The notes: generated by a model from the letters alone, not told the origin. Positions 6,853 to 14,518 are shown, counted from the stretch's first letter. The stretch: 15,033 bases of DNA from Faecenecus sp036648855 (GCA_036648855.1 JAVWCU010000023.1:1-15033), one strand, 5' to 3'. Program-made: numbers and translations.

Positions 6853-7977
6853 ATGATTAAAATAATTAAAAAGATTCCTTTATTAAATAATCCCGATAAT
6901 ATTTATACTGGCGGCGAATTTAATGATAACAAATACCTATTTTTAGATCCAATAAAAAATAAAATTATAGAATACAATCTTTGTTTTGAAAAAGAACAAG
7001 AACATATCACAAATTATCCATATTGCAGTATTACTAATATTGATGAGTGCAAGCAATATTACATGTCAAAGCAAAATTGCAAAGATATGTTATATAGAGT
7101 AACCAATTGCTATAAAGAAATTGATTCTATTAATTTAAAAGTACCTGTAGAGTATAGTAATACCATTAACTCTATTACAGCCTGTAATGGAAAAATATTA
7201 ATTACTAATAATAAAAAAGTATACTCAGTAGACAGTAATGGTAATTTCATTATATCTGAAATATCTAAAAACACCACTAGTCAACTACTAGGAACAACCA
7301 ACCAAGTTATCCCTATAAATAGCCACTGTTGCCAACCAATATTAGTACCTAAAAGTCAAAAAAACTATTTCAGTACTGCTAAATACTTTTGTAACGAAAA
7401 ATATATTGCTTATACCAAAGATAATTCAGCCTATATTGCCAATATTACAAAAAATGGCAATTTAATTGCTACCCACTATATAGGTGATAATATAGTGATT
7501 AATAGTCTTATTAATGTTAATGGAGTTCTCCATCTTTTAATAACTAAAAATAATAAATACAATTATATTTATATTACTAATCTTAAATGCCCTCAAAATT
7601 GTTTTAATAGCAGCTGTAATTGTGATAAAAATGAAGAATATATTGAAATTATAAAAAAAATAAACCCCAATTGTAATTACCTAGAAATAATAAATAATTG
7701 TCATTCTAAAAGTCATTCAACAATAGATATTATTGAGTCTATTGCTTTAGTAGAAGCCGCCATCTCCCATATTTTAAATGCTGAAGGAGAAAAAATTCAA
7801 AAAATGCTAGAAATAACTGACGACCCACATGAACTCTTAAAAGTTAATAACTCTGTTAATGAAGTAATTAAAAATGTAACCTTTTTAGAACATGTATTAT
7901 ACAGCAAACTAGAACTTGCAAAAAACTGCAATGACTTTAATGAATGTGATGAGTGTGATAAACCAAACTGTTTTTAA
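6853..7977 (+). CDS. Beta-repeat protein with C-terminal ILNAEGEKIQK module
   Basis: From the ATG at 6853 (GGTGGAG upstream) the protein has 374 residues. The ATG at 6829 would sit almost on the promoter box and is rejected. Residues about 1-265 are rich in Asn, Ile, Tyr and Lys, with recurring short strands such as NGKILITNNKKVYSV and NEKYIAYTKDNSAYIANI, as in a beta-propeller. No catalytic motif is seen. Cysteines are frequent (CCQP, CPQNCFNSSCNC). Residues about 288-357 are the shared module (DIIESIALVEAAISHILNAE), and the tail ends in CDECDKPNC. It lacks a signal peptide, consistent with mother-cell assembly on the spore surface rather than export. It is divergent from the Cys-rich gene and convergent with the choice-of-anchor gene. 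Confidence 0.75.
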   Translation: MIKIIKKIPLLNNPDNIYTGGEFNDNKYLFLDPIKNKIIEYNLCFEKEQEHITNYPYCSITNIDECKQYYMSKQNCKDMLYRVTNCYKEIDSINLKVPVEYSNTINSITACNGKILITNNKKVYSVDSNGNFIISEISKNTTSQLLGTTNQVIPINSHCCQPILVPKSQKNYFSTAKYFCNEKYIAYTKDNSAYIANITKNGNLIATHYIGDNIVINSLINVNGVLHLLITKNNKYNYIYITNLKCPQNCFNSSCNCDKNEEYIEIIKKINPNCNYLEIINNCHSKSHSTIDIIESIALVEAAISHILNAEGEKIQKMLEITDDPHELLKVNNSVNEVIKNVTFLEHVLYSKLELAKNCNDFNECDECDKPNCF

Positions 7978-7980
7978 TAT

Positions 7981-8010
7981 AAAAGATAAGATTATAAAAT
8001 CTTATCTTTT
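7981..8010. terminator. Bidirectional intrinsic terminator
   Basis: A 13-bp perfect stem (AAAAGATAAGATT with AATCTTATCTTTT) and 4-base loop between two convergent genes. It overlaps the stop codon of the minus-strand gene. Confidence 0.85.
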
Positions 8011-9192
8011 ATTTAAAACTATTTTAGTGTTACACAGGCAATCATCAAACAACTCTAATTTACCTTGTAAAACCGTTTCTAATTTTGTTATTGCCTTAAC
8101 CATATCTTCTACTGAAGTATTCACTTTTATCAATTCTATATTAGTAGTTACCATAGTTAAAGCCTTTTGTATTTTTTCACCTTCGGCATTTAATAAGTGT
8201 GCTAATGCCGTTTGCTCTAATGCCACAGATTCAACAATATCAGAAATAGCTTGCGTTCTTCCTCCTGGCACTGTTGTTGTAGACATAGTAGTAGTCGTTG
8301 TAGTTGTTGTTGTAGTAGTTGTTGTTGTCGTAAAACTAGTACATGAACCAGATGTAGAAGGATCATATATATCAGGTAATGAACCCTTAAACAAATTATT
8401 AACAGCCATCAATGATCCATTAAGATTATCTACTAAAATTGTCCCATACAAAGTTTTAGCATTTGTATTAACTGTTCCATATGGTGCTAAAAAAGATCCA
8501 TACATATCAGAATTAATCAATATATTAGTAGCATCCGGAAAATTCCAAAGTACATAACTTGCTTCCATCTTAGTAATTGGAATACCATTAAATAAGGTTG
8601 CAATATTATTTAAAACAATACTATTGCCATAAACGCTAATAACTATAGTAGAATTAGTAGGTACTATAATATTTACACTAGTAATGTTACTAATATTAAG
8701 ACCACTACTACCTACATTATTCCCATCGATTAAAAAAGTATTAATATTAGTATCTGTCCCAGTTAAGGTTAAGGTTGTTCCACTAACCGATTGCATACTA
8801 GGCGTAGATACATAGTTAGCCCATGCAATTGAAGAACATTGTAAATAACTAATCATTGCAGCTAAAGATACTGATCCAAACTGATAAATTAAAGGTTGGT
8901 TAGGGACTCCATTTGCATTAGTCATAGTATATTTAGTTACCGTAGATGCAGCTGTTTCCCTACCTGTATTTTGAGTAAAGTTCGTACCCCCCGTAATATT
9001 AATATCCTTAGTTACTCGTAAAGAAAAATAATAGTTTTGTGTATGAACAGGTAAATCTGCTCCTACATTATAATTATTATATAATGCATTACCTCCTACC
9101 CAAACTGAACCAGTTGCTGAAGCATTAGATTGAGTATGATTATTGAAAACAAAAATGTTCTCATCATTCATTGTATAAAAATTTAAAGCCAA
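8002..9192 (-). CDS. Choice-of-anchor A protein with poly-Thr linker and ILNAEGEKIQK module
   Basis: A 396-residue protein in three parts. Residues about 1-275 match the choice-of-anchor A domain: NFYTMNDENIFVF and SVWVGGNA at the start, then WNFPDA near 215, GSFLAPYGTV, YGTILVDNLNG and FKGSLP. Residues 288-302 are 15 consecutive threonines, followed by MSTTTVPGGR. Residues about 313-384 are the shared module, closest to the stand-alone 97-residue protein (ALEQT, LETVLQGKLELF, DCLC). Members of this family usually end in an LPxTG, PEP-CTERM or other sorting signal. Here the module takes that place. The start is TTG at 9192 with AAAGGAGTG upstream. There is no signal peptide. It is divergent from a glycosyltransferase gene that might decorate the Thr tract. 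Confidence 0.82.
   Translation of the reverse strand: MALNFYTMNDENIFVFNNHTQSNASATGSVWVGGNALYNNYNVGADLPVHTQNYYFSLRVTKDINITGGTNFTQNTGRETAASTVTKYTMTNANGVPNQPLIYQFGSVSLAAMISYLQCSSIAWANYVSTPSMQSVSGTTLTLTGTDTNINTFLIDGNNVGSSGLNISNITSVNIIVPTNSTIVISVYGNSIVLNNIATLFNGIPITKMEASYVLWNFPDATNILINSDMYGSFLAPYGTVNTNAKTLYGTILVDNLNGSLMAVNNLFKGSLPDIYDPSTSGSCTSFTTTTTTTTTTTTTTTMSTTTVPGGRTQAISDIVESVALEQTALAHLLNAEGEKIQKALTMVTTNIELIKVNTSVEDMVKAITKLETVLQGKLELFDDCLCNTKIVLNKR
8287..8331 (-). repeat. ACN triplet tract encoding 15 threonines
   Basis: Fifteen consecutive Thr codons using ACA, ACT and ACG in mixed order. The mixture argues against a recent slippage product and for selection on the Thr tract itself. Confidence 0.9.
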
Positions 9193-9277
9193 TTATCATC
9201 ACTCCTTTCATTTAATTTTAAAAAGCGCATTATTATAATACGTTAACACTCCAACTGTTATAAAATGATTAATTTCT

Positions 9278-9307
9278 TTATAACATATTGTTTGTTACCA
9301 TATAATA
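9278..9307 (+). promoter_or_regulatory. Sigma-E-like promoter of the glycosyltransferase
   Basis: TTATAAC (9278-9284), 14-base spacer, then CATATAATA (9299-9307). This is close to the sigma-E consensus (an ATA-type -35, N14-15, CATACAHT). The predicted transcript start leaves about 29 bases before the ATG at 9343. Confidence 0.4.
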
Positions 9308-9342
9308 TGATAATGAATAAAATATGTATAGGAGTTGAAACT

Positions 9343-10659
9343 ATGAAAATAGCAATTTTAACTATGTTTAATGGATTATCAAATACCTATTCCTTAGTCA
9401 ATGTTGTTTCCGAACAATTAAAAATGCTTTTAGCCGACAATATAGAAATAAAACTACTAGTTTCTGAGCATTGTCCAGATAGTGAAAGAACTGGTATCTA
9501 TGCAGACAAAAGAATTAACTGGGTAAAAATAATTAACAGTGAAAACAAAGAAATATTTCACTGGAAAAACTATACTAAAGTAACAGATGAAATAGAGCCT
9601 AATTTTTTTCATCAAGCTGAACTAATTACCAAAGATTATATAAAGCACTTAGAAGATGTAGATATTTGTATTATGCACGATATTCTATATCAAGGGACAC
9701 ATCTAATTCATAATGTAGCCATAAGAGAAGCGCAAAAGTCTTTACCAAATGTTAAATTCATAGCATTTACTCATTCTGCCCCAGTAAGACATCTAGAAGC
9801 CCCATACCCAATAAATTGTTTATATAAAAATATGCCAAATACTACTTTTATCTATCCAACCGAATGTGGACTAAAAGCAATTGCTAATCAATATAACACT
9901 GATATTAAAAATTGCTACTATATAAACAACAGTATAGATATTTTACAAACAGCCAATAACGAATTATTAGAAATTACAAAATATGTTGATTTCACACAAA
10001 GCGATATCCTTATTGTTTACCCAGCTAGATTAACAATGGCCAAAAGATTCCATATTATTACTAAATTTGCTAGTTATATAAAAAAATATTGTCATAAGAA
10101 TATTTCCATTATTTTTTGTGATTTTGCCAGTACAGATATCCCAAGTGATACCTACAAATATATCATTAAAGATATTGGAATTAAAAATGGATTAAATGAA
10201 AAAGATATAATTTTTACTTCTGAGTGCGGTTTTAAAAATGGAGTAACTAGAGAAACTGTATTTGAACTATTTGCTCTAAGTAATTTATATATTTGCCCAT
10301 CTTATTCTGAATCATTTGGCCTTACAGTCATAGAAGCTGCCAGTCGTGGTAACTATATTGTCTTAAATGAAGCTGTTCCTGCATTAAAGGAAATTGGAAC
10401 TAATATTCATGCTCACTTTATGAGGTGGTCTGCTCGTAACTTTGACTTTGATACACACGAAACATATCACCCTTCCGAAGAAATGTACTATATTGATCAT
10501 GCCCAAAAAATAATTCATGACATGGAAAATAATCCCACCATTAAAGCAAAAACACTTGCACGAACTAGATATTCTAACCAGTGGATATATGATAATCAAT
10601 TAAAACCATTACTACTTAGATTAATAAATAAAAACCCACCACTTACTAAAACCAACTAA
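9343..10659 (+). CDS. GT4-type (GT-B fold) glycosyltransferase
   Basis: A 438-residue cytoplasmic enzyme expected to transfer a sugar from a nucleotide-sugar donor. The N-terminal half opens with MKIAILTMFNGLSN, a Rossmann strand and acceptor-side loop. The C-terminal half has YPARLTMAKRF near residue 226 and SESFGLTVIEAASRG near 322, which contains the EX7E motif (E323, E331) of GT4 retaining transferases. ATAGGAGTTG fixes the start at 9343, and the 26 extra codons from 9265 would overlap the promoter. Donor and acceptor cannot be read from the sequence. Divergent placement beside the Thr-rich choice-of-anchor gene suggests O-glycosylation of that tract, as in exosporium glycoprotein clusters. 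No clear terminator follows. Confidence 0.88.
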   Translation: MKIAILTMFNGLSNTYSLVNVVSEQLKMLLADNIEIKLLVSEHCPDSERTGIYADKRINWVKIINSENKEIFHWKNYTKVTDEIEPNFFHQAELITKDYIKHLEDVDICIMHDILYQGTHLIHNVAIREAQKSLPNVKFIAFTHSAPVRHLEAPYPINCLYKNMPNTTFIYPTECGLKAIANQYNTDIKNCYYINNSIDILQTANNELLEITKYVDFTQSDILIVYPARLTMAKRFHIITKFASYIKKYCHKNISIIFCDFASTDIPSDTYKYIIKDIGIKNGLNEKDIIFTSECGFKNGVTRETVFELFALSNLYICPSYSESFGLTVIEAASRGNYIVLNEAVPALKEIGTNIHAHFMRWSARNFDFDTHETYHPSEEMYYIDHAQKIIHDMENNPTIKAKTLARTRYSNQWIYDNQLKPLLLRLINKNPPLTKTN

Positions 10660-10690
10660 GTTATCCTTCCATTTCTAAAATTCTCATTTG

Positions 10691-10751
10691 AAATTATTTG
10701 TTTTTACATCTAAGTTTTCTTATACTACATAATATTATCAAAACATATAAA
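10691..10751 (+). repeat. Direct repeat, copy 1 (about 60 bp)
   Basis: Matches 14519-14578 in the same orientation with two substitutions and one T-run length change. The last 43 bases (10709-10751) are identical. The copies are 3.8 kb apart and bracket the VanZ and coiled-coil genes. The core contains the palindrome ATAATATTAT. On the minus strand both copies also read as a protein end, LYVLIILCSIRKLR followed by a basic tail and stop. Confidence 0.9.
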
Positions 10752-10760
10752 TTCAAGTTT

Positions 10761-10783
10761 TATAATAGTATTTTCCTATTATA
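10761..10783. other. 8-bp hairpin downstream of VanZ gene
   Basis: TATAATAG pairs with CTATTATA across a 7-base loop, 10 bases past the VanZ stop codon. No strong T run follows, so it is a doubtful terminator. Confidence 0.3.
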
Positions 10784-10792
10784 TTAAAGCAA

Positions 10793-12118
10793 CTATTCTA
10801 AGAACGAAAGACTACTTAACATACTACAAGTATCTTTTGTAATCATAAATTTTGGCTCTAGAATATAAAATTCATTATGATGAGCATAATTTTCTCCGCA
10901 AGTCACTATATTAAAATATTTGCCTGTTTCAACACTATACCCATTTTTATTATCTACAAATTTTAGTTTAGTTAAACTGTGTATAGTCGAAATATCAATG
11001 TTTTTATTTACTAGTTCAGTTTTAACATCATATTGGATTCCCTTTTTTTCTATTAAAAGATTAGCATACCCATACAAATATACACTAGAACAATCATTTT
11101 GAAACAACCTAATCTTTTGTCTATCTTTTTTCCCGTCTAGAATTGCATTTGTAATTATTAATTCTCTTTCTAAGTTTAAATTTTCAAACAAACTATCATC
11201 AAAATTTTGAGATTTTATAAATTCTTTGATTTGATATTTCTGTTTTCCGACTAATATAAATGAATTTCCATAATTACATTCACTATAATAACTATAATTT
11301 CCAATATCGCCTAGATATGTCTTGGAATTAGCCGTGCAAACCACATTAGACATATCAATCCTGTGATCTATATAATAATTGTATATCAATAATGATCTTT
11401 TCACAAAAGACATTAAAAAGATGAATAATAATAGTATATATATTGTAAAACTAAATTTTCGAGAAATCTGTTGTTTTAAAAATAAATTTTCAATAAAAAT
11501 ACTAATATTTGTTTTTGTAATTATCAAAAACAATATAAAAGCACCACTAAGGTTTAAAATAATATCATCAATATCGAAACTTCCTAAACCTGTTATATAC
11601 TGAGCTATCTCAATAAAAAGACACAAGATAATAATAACGGGCAAAAAGAATTTAGTCTTTTTAAATTTCTTACTAATCATGGGGAGCAGAATCGCCAAGG
11701 GAGTTAGCATAAAAAAATTACCAGCGATATTATATATTGCAAATTTTTGTCCTAGCTGGGACTGAAATAAATTGATAATTGAATGAAATGGAATTAAATT
11801 ATATTCCCTAAACATGATACCATGCTCAATAAGAATATTTGATCTATAATTTGAAAAAACAAATCCAAACATTATAACAACATAACTTACTAAATAAAAT
11901 ATTAAACAATTTCTCCTTTTATTTGGATTATCTACCATAAATGAATAAATAAATATTAAAAAGCAAGGAATAGCAACTATTATAACATTCTCCAGCTCTT
12001 TATATTCACCACTGCCTACATTAACTTTAATAAAAAAAGTAAGTACAGCATACAAAATAATGCCCAAAGCAAAAATAATTATGTTTATAATTGTTAACTT
12101 CGTTATTTTTTTATCCAT
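10793..12118 (-). CDS. VanZ-family membrane protein with large C-terminal domain
   Basis: A 441-residue protein. Residues about 1-205 hold six membrane helices and the VanZ pattern: NLIPFHSI near 105, NIAGNFFMLTPLAILLP near 130, then FIEIAQYITGLGSFDIDDIILNLSG near 168-192. VanZ itself lowers teicoplanin susceptibility by an unclear mechanism, and most family members have no assigned role. A seventh helix (about 222-245) leads to roughly 195 predicted extracytoplasmic residues with several cysteines and no domain I recognise. VanZ proteins are often 150-200 residues, so this is more than double that size. AAGGAG supports the start. It lies between the direct repeats with decayed DNA upstream. 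Confidence 0.85.
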   Translation of the reverse strand: MDKKITKLTIINIIIFALGIILYAVLTFFIKVNVGSGEYKELENVIIVAIPCFLIFIYSFMVDNPNKRRNCLIFYLVSYVVIMFGFVFSNYRSNILIEHGIMFREYNLIPFHSIINLFQSQLGQKFAIYNIAGNFFMLTPLAILLPMISKKFKKTKFFLPVIIILCLFIEIAQYITGLGSFDIDDIILNLSGAFILFLIITKTNISIFIENLFLKQQISRKFSFTIYILLLFIFLMSFVKRSLLIYNYYIDHRIDMSNVVCTANSKTYLGDIGNYSYYSECNYGNSFILVGKQKYQIKEFIKSQNFDDSLFENLNLERELIITNAILDGKKDRQKIRLFQNDCSSVYLYGYANLLIEKKGIQYDVKTELVNKNIDISTIHSLTKLKFVDNKNGYSVETGKYFNIVTCGENYAHHNEFYILEPKFMITKDTCSMLSSLSFLE

Positions 12119-12369
12119 ATTTAAGATTCTCCTTATTTTTATATTAACATATAAAACAACAAAAAACTATTCGAAAATAGGCATAGATTTTTGTTTAATA
12201 AATAGTATCAGTTCTAATATTTGTTTTTTTAAATCAAAAAATTAAAATATACAGATACAAGAAATTTAATATAGTAATTTATGCTACTTAATAAACCAAC
12301 CAATATCGTTTCAACAATATTTCTAACTTGTAATTCATAAAAGTCAATAACATATATAGGGTAAATTTA

Positions 12370-12678
12370 TTAGTTCATACTTTTTATGTGGTTTTCTAAT
12401 TCAGATATTTTTATCTTCTTGCTTAAATAATTTGCATATATTTCACTGGGATAATTAAAAACAATAAGCACTACATTATTAATTATTACTATATAAGGTT
12501 CATATAAGTGATATTGATTAACTATACCAAATAACGCATTAAACAAAAATTTAAGGAATAATATATATCTTATAATAGGTTTCTTTCTATTAACTATATT
12601 ATACGAGTTATTTATTTATCTATCTAGATATAATATCGAACAAGAAACAAGCAATATACTAAATAAATAATAATACAA
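12370..12678 (-). pseudogene. Broken small membrane-protein reading frame
   Basis: The gap upstream of the VanZ gene (12119-12896) contains a 103-codon frame from TTG at 12678 to TAA at 12370, broken by one TAA (12618-12616). Before the break it reads YYYLFSILLVSCSILYLDR. After it come a hydrophobic stretch (IIRYILFLKFLFNALFGIV) and a charged end, SKKIKISELENHIKSMN. The 81 stop-free codons after the break are unlikely by chance in DNA this AT-rich. No ATG and no good ribosome site start it. The break could be CAA changed to TAA. No family is recognised. The rest of the gap, 12119-12369, shows nothing I can support. Confidence 0.5.
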
Positions 12679-12733
12679 TTAAAAAACGACCCTTTTGCTT
12701 TTCCCAAGATTAGCAATTAAGTCGTTTTTAATT
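12677..12733 (-). terminator. Long hairpin terminator
   Basis: AATTAAAAAACGAC (12677-12690) pairs with GTCGTTTTTAATT (12721-12733) with one bulge. An inner stem TTGCT/AGCAA lies inside. T runs occur in both directions. It is the first strong terminator after the 462-residue gene, leaving a trailer of about 165 bases. Confidence 0.7.
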
Positions 12734-12789
12734 AAAAGGCAACAAGATTACTTACAAAGTTTGCAATATATTACTAAAATAGAGGTTTC

Positions 12790-12868
12790 AAAGGCTCGCC
12801 TTTAGTACTATATCTAAGCTGGCTCCACTGACTTAGTAGTATGTCACTAACTAGGTATATAAGTTAGT
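12790..12868. other. Three-hairpin structured stretch (possible 3' UTR or small RNA)
   Basis: Three adjacent inverted repeats in 79 bases: AAAGGC/GCCTTT (12790-12803), TACTA..CTAAG with CTTAG-TAGTA (12806-12841) and ACTAACT/AGTTAGT (12846-12868). The stretch is richer in G and C than its flanks and non-coding. It lies between the stop of the 462-residue gene and the long hairpin terminator, so on the minus strand it would be the 3' end of that transcript. No known RNA family is recognised. Confidence 0.45.
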
Positions 12869-12896
12869 TTAATATAGATATCATTAGTTAAAATTT

Positions 12897-14285
12897 TTAT
12901 CTTGATTTACCTTGCAAACTTATATTTTCTCCCATTTCATTAATTTCAAAACCTGCATCTTGTGCCAACGAATGACTAGTATCAATAATATTTGCTGTAA
13001 ACATTCCTTGCTTTTCATCTATCGATTGTTTTGACATTGTCATATCATTACCTTTATACATTGAATTTTGTTGTTCTGTTTGCTGCTCATTGCCCATTGT
13101 AGTTTGTTTTGCATCAAAAATTTGCGTTCTCATGTTTCCAAGATTTTCATTAAAATTGTCAAATATATTAGTAACAAATTCATAAGGTAGACGTTCTGTT
13201 GAAATCGTATGACCCTTTCCTACAATATTCATAAACTTTCTTGAATCTTTGTCTTGTAATTCAGCTAATTTAGCTTGTAATTGATTATTAAAACTACGCA
13301 ACTTATCATAATCTGTTCCACCCTTTGAATAATCCTGACTGTATGTTGATATATTACTTATGTAGTCATACATTCCGTCTACAAATGGTTGCATAGTTAA
13401 ATATCCATTTGCAGCTGCAGTAACAGTTTTATCATCATCAGGTGCATCTCCCAACATAGCAGCAATTCCCCTTACTCCATTATGTACAATATGCCTAATA
13501 CCATTATTAAGCATTATTTGATCATTTCTTCCAACTAATTCTGAAACATCAAATCCATTTTCCCTTTTTGCTTTAGCAACAAATTGCTGAGCAGTAGCAT
13601 ACGTTTGAGAAAGATTCCGATTTTCTCTTTTTAAACTATCAAACGCATAACTAACACATGCCTTTCTTACTGTTGTATTTTGAATAACACCAACTAACCC
13701 CTGTTCATATTGTTCTCTTAAAGTATCGATGTTTAATCCCTTAAATATATCAACACTTTTACCATCTAATTCACTACATAATCCGTTTAATATTCCCATA
13801 TTACTTTCGATATTTGTATCTAAAGCTTCTCTGTTTTCAACAAGTTTTTTATGATTCTCATTTTCAATCTTCTCATCATTACAAATTATTTCTAATTTAG
13901 AATCATTTTCAACAAGCATAGTATCAATACGACTATCTAACGATACTAATTTTCTTACCTTATCAAAATCTATTTCAGCTGCTTGAAATAACGTTTTTCT
14001 TAAACTATCATTTGCTAATTTATTATTGCATAAATCAATTTGAGTGGCTTTAATAGTATTAATCTTTTCAATAAGTGTGCTTAATTCTTCATCTGATTTT
14101 TGTAATAAAGTATTTTCGTATTTATTATGCCTTTTATTTAAAAGATTTATTATGCCTGAATAACTATTTGAAACAGCTAATAAGCTAGACAATGCATTCA
14201 CATCAACATACTGACCAAAAAATTTCGCATTATAATCATCATACATTGTATGAGAAGCTACTAGCTGATATAAAAATCCATCCAT
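12897..14285 (-). CDS. Unrecognised 462-residue coiled-coil protein
   Basis: I recognise no family. There is no signal peptide or membrane helix, so it is probably cytoplasmic. Residues about 1-50 are hydrophobic-aromatic (MDGFLYQLVASHTMYDDYNAKF). Residues 50-200 are predicted coiled coil, rich in Leu, Lys, Glu and Asn, and residues 200-385 look helical and globular, with GIRHIVHNGVRGIAAMLGD. The last 70 residues are Gln/Met/Ser-rich and probably disordered. GGAGGT plus a TATAAT box support the start. It is less extreme in AT content than its surroundings and lies inside the repeat-bounded segment, which suggests acquisition. A structural or scaffolding role in a mobile-element, phage-like or defence system is possible but not shown. 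Confidence 0.8.
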   Translation of the reverse strand: MDGFLYQLVASHTMYDDYNAKFFGQYVDVNALSSLLAVSNSYSGIINLLNKRHNKYENTLLQKSDEELSTLIEKINTIKATQIDLCNNKLANDSLRKTLFQAAEIDFDKVRKLVSLDSRIDTMLVENDSKLEIICNDEKIENENHKKLVENREALDTNIESNMGILNGLCSELDGKSVDIFKGLNIDTLREQYEQGLVGVIQNTTVRKACVSYAFDSLKRENRNLSQTYATAQQFVAKAKRENGFDVSELVGRNDQIMLNNGIRHIVHNGVRGIAAMLGDAPDDDKTVTAAANGYLTMQPFVDGMYDYISNISTYSQDYSKGGTDYDKLRSFNNQLQAKLAELQDKDSRKFMNIVGKGHTISTERLPYEFVTNIFDNFNENLGNMRTQIFDAKQTTMGNEQQTEQQNSMYKGNDMTMSKQSIDEKQGMFTANIIDTSHSLAQDAGFEINEMGENISLQGKSR

Positions 14286-14308
14286 ATTTTTTTACCTCCA
14301 TTTATTCT

Positions 14309-14314
14309 ATTATA
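14309..14314 (-). promoter_or_regulatory. -10 box of the 462-residue gene
   Basis: TATAAT on the minus strand, 23 bases before the ATG and just upstream of the GGAGGT site. No convincing -35 box is seen. A perfect palindrome occupies that position instead. Confidence 0.45.
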
Positions 14315-14326
14315 CCCAATTTTCAA

Positions 14327-14348
14327 TTGCTTTTTATATAAAAAGCAA
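14327..14348. repeat. 22-bp perfect palindrome upstream of promoter
   Basis: TTGCTTTTTAT followed at once by its exact reverse complement. It covers the -35 position of the 462-residue gene, so it could be an operator. It could equally be a leftover terminator. Confidence 0.5.
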
Positions 14349-14362
14349 GATTTACTAGGCAC

Positions 14363-14391
14363 TTGACACTTTATTTAGATTTGCGTGTCAA
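14363..14391. repeat. Inverted repeat TTGACAC/GTGTCAA
   Basis: Two 7-base arms separated by 15 bases, each containing the hexamer TTGACA. No -10 box lies at the right distance on either strand. Between 14392 and 14518 I see nothing else I can support. Confidence 0.35.
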
Positions 14392-14518
14392 CATCATCTT
14401 TATCTCAATCATCATAAAACCTTTTATGAATTTTATAATAACTAGATACTACTGCATAATTAAATAATTAAGTTTCTTCTATTGTACCCTTAAAAATATC
14501 TTTAACATCAATTATTTA

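Noticed and set aside
8287..8331. CRISPR or microsatellite array
   Set aside because: The triplet tract is an in-frame threonine run with mixed codons. There are no spacers.
7916..8557. Plus-strand frame with a long valine run
   Set aside because: It is the antisense of the poly-Thr tract and the choice-of-anchor gene, and has no ribosome site.
12060..12245. Plus-strand 61-codon frame overlapping the VanZ start
   Set aside because: Half of it is antisense to VanZ. The rest is low-complexity Ile/Phe/Lys sequence with no ribosome site.
14392..14518. Possible coding remnant on the minus strand (VKDIFKGTIEET, then YYKIHKRFYDD)
   Set aside because: It is protein-like, but broken by stops every 15-20 codons, which is near the chance level in this AT-rich DNA. 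No family resemblance.
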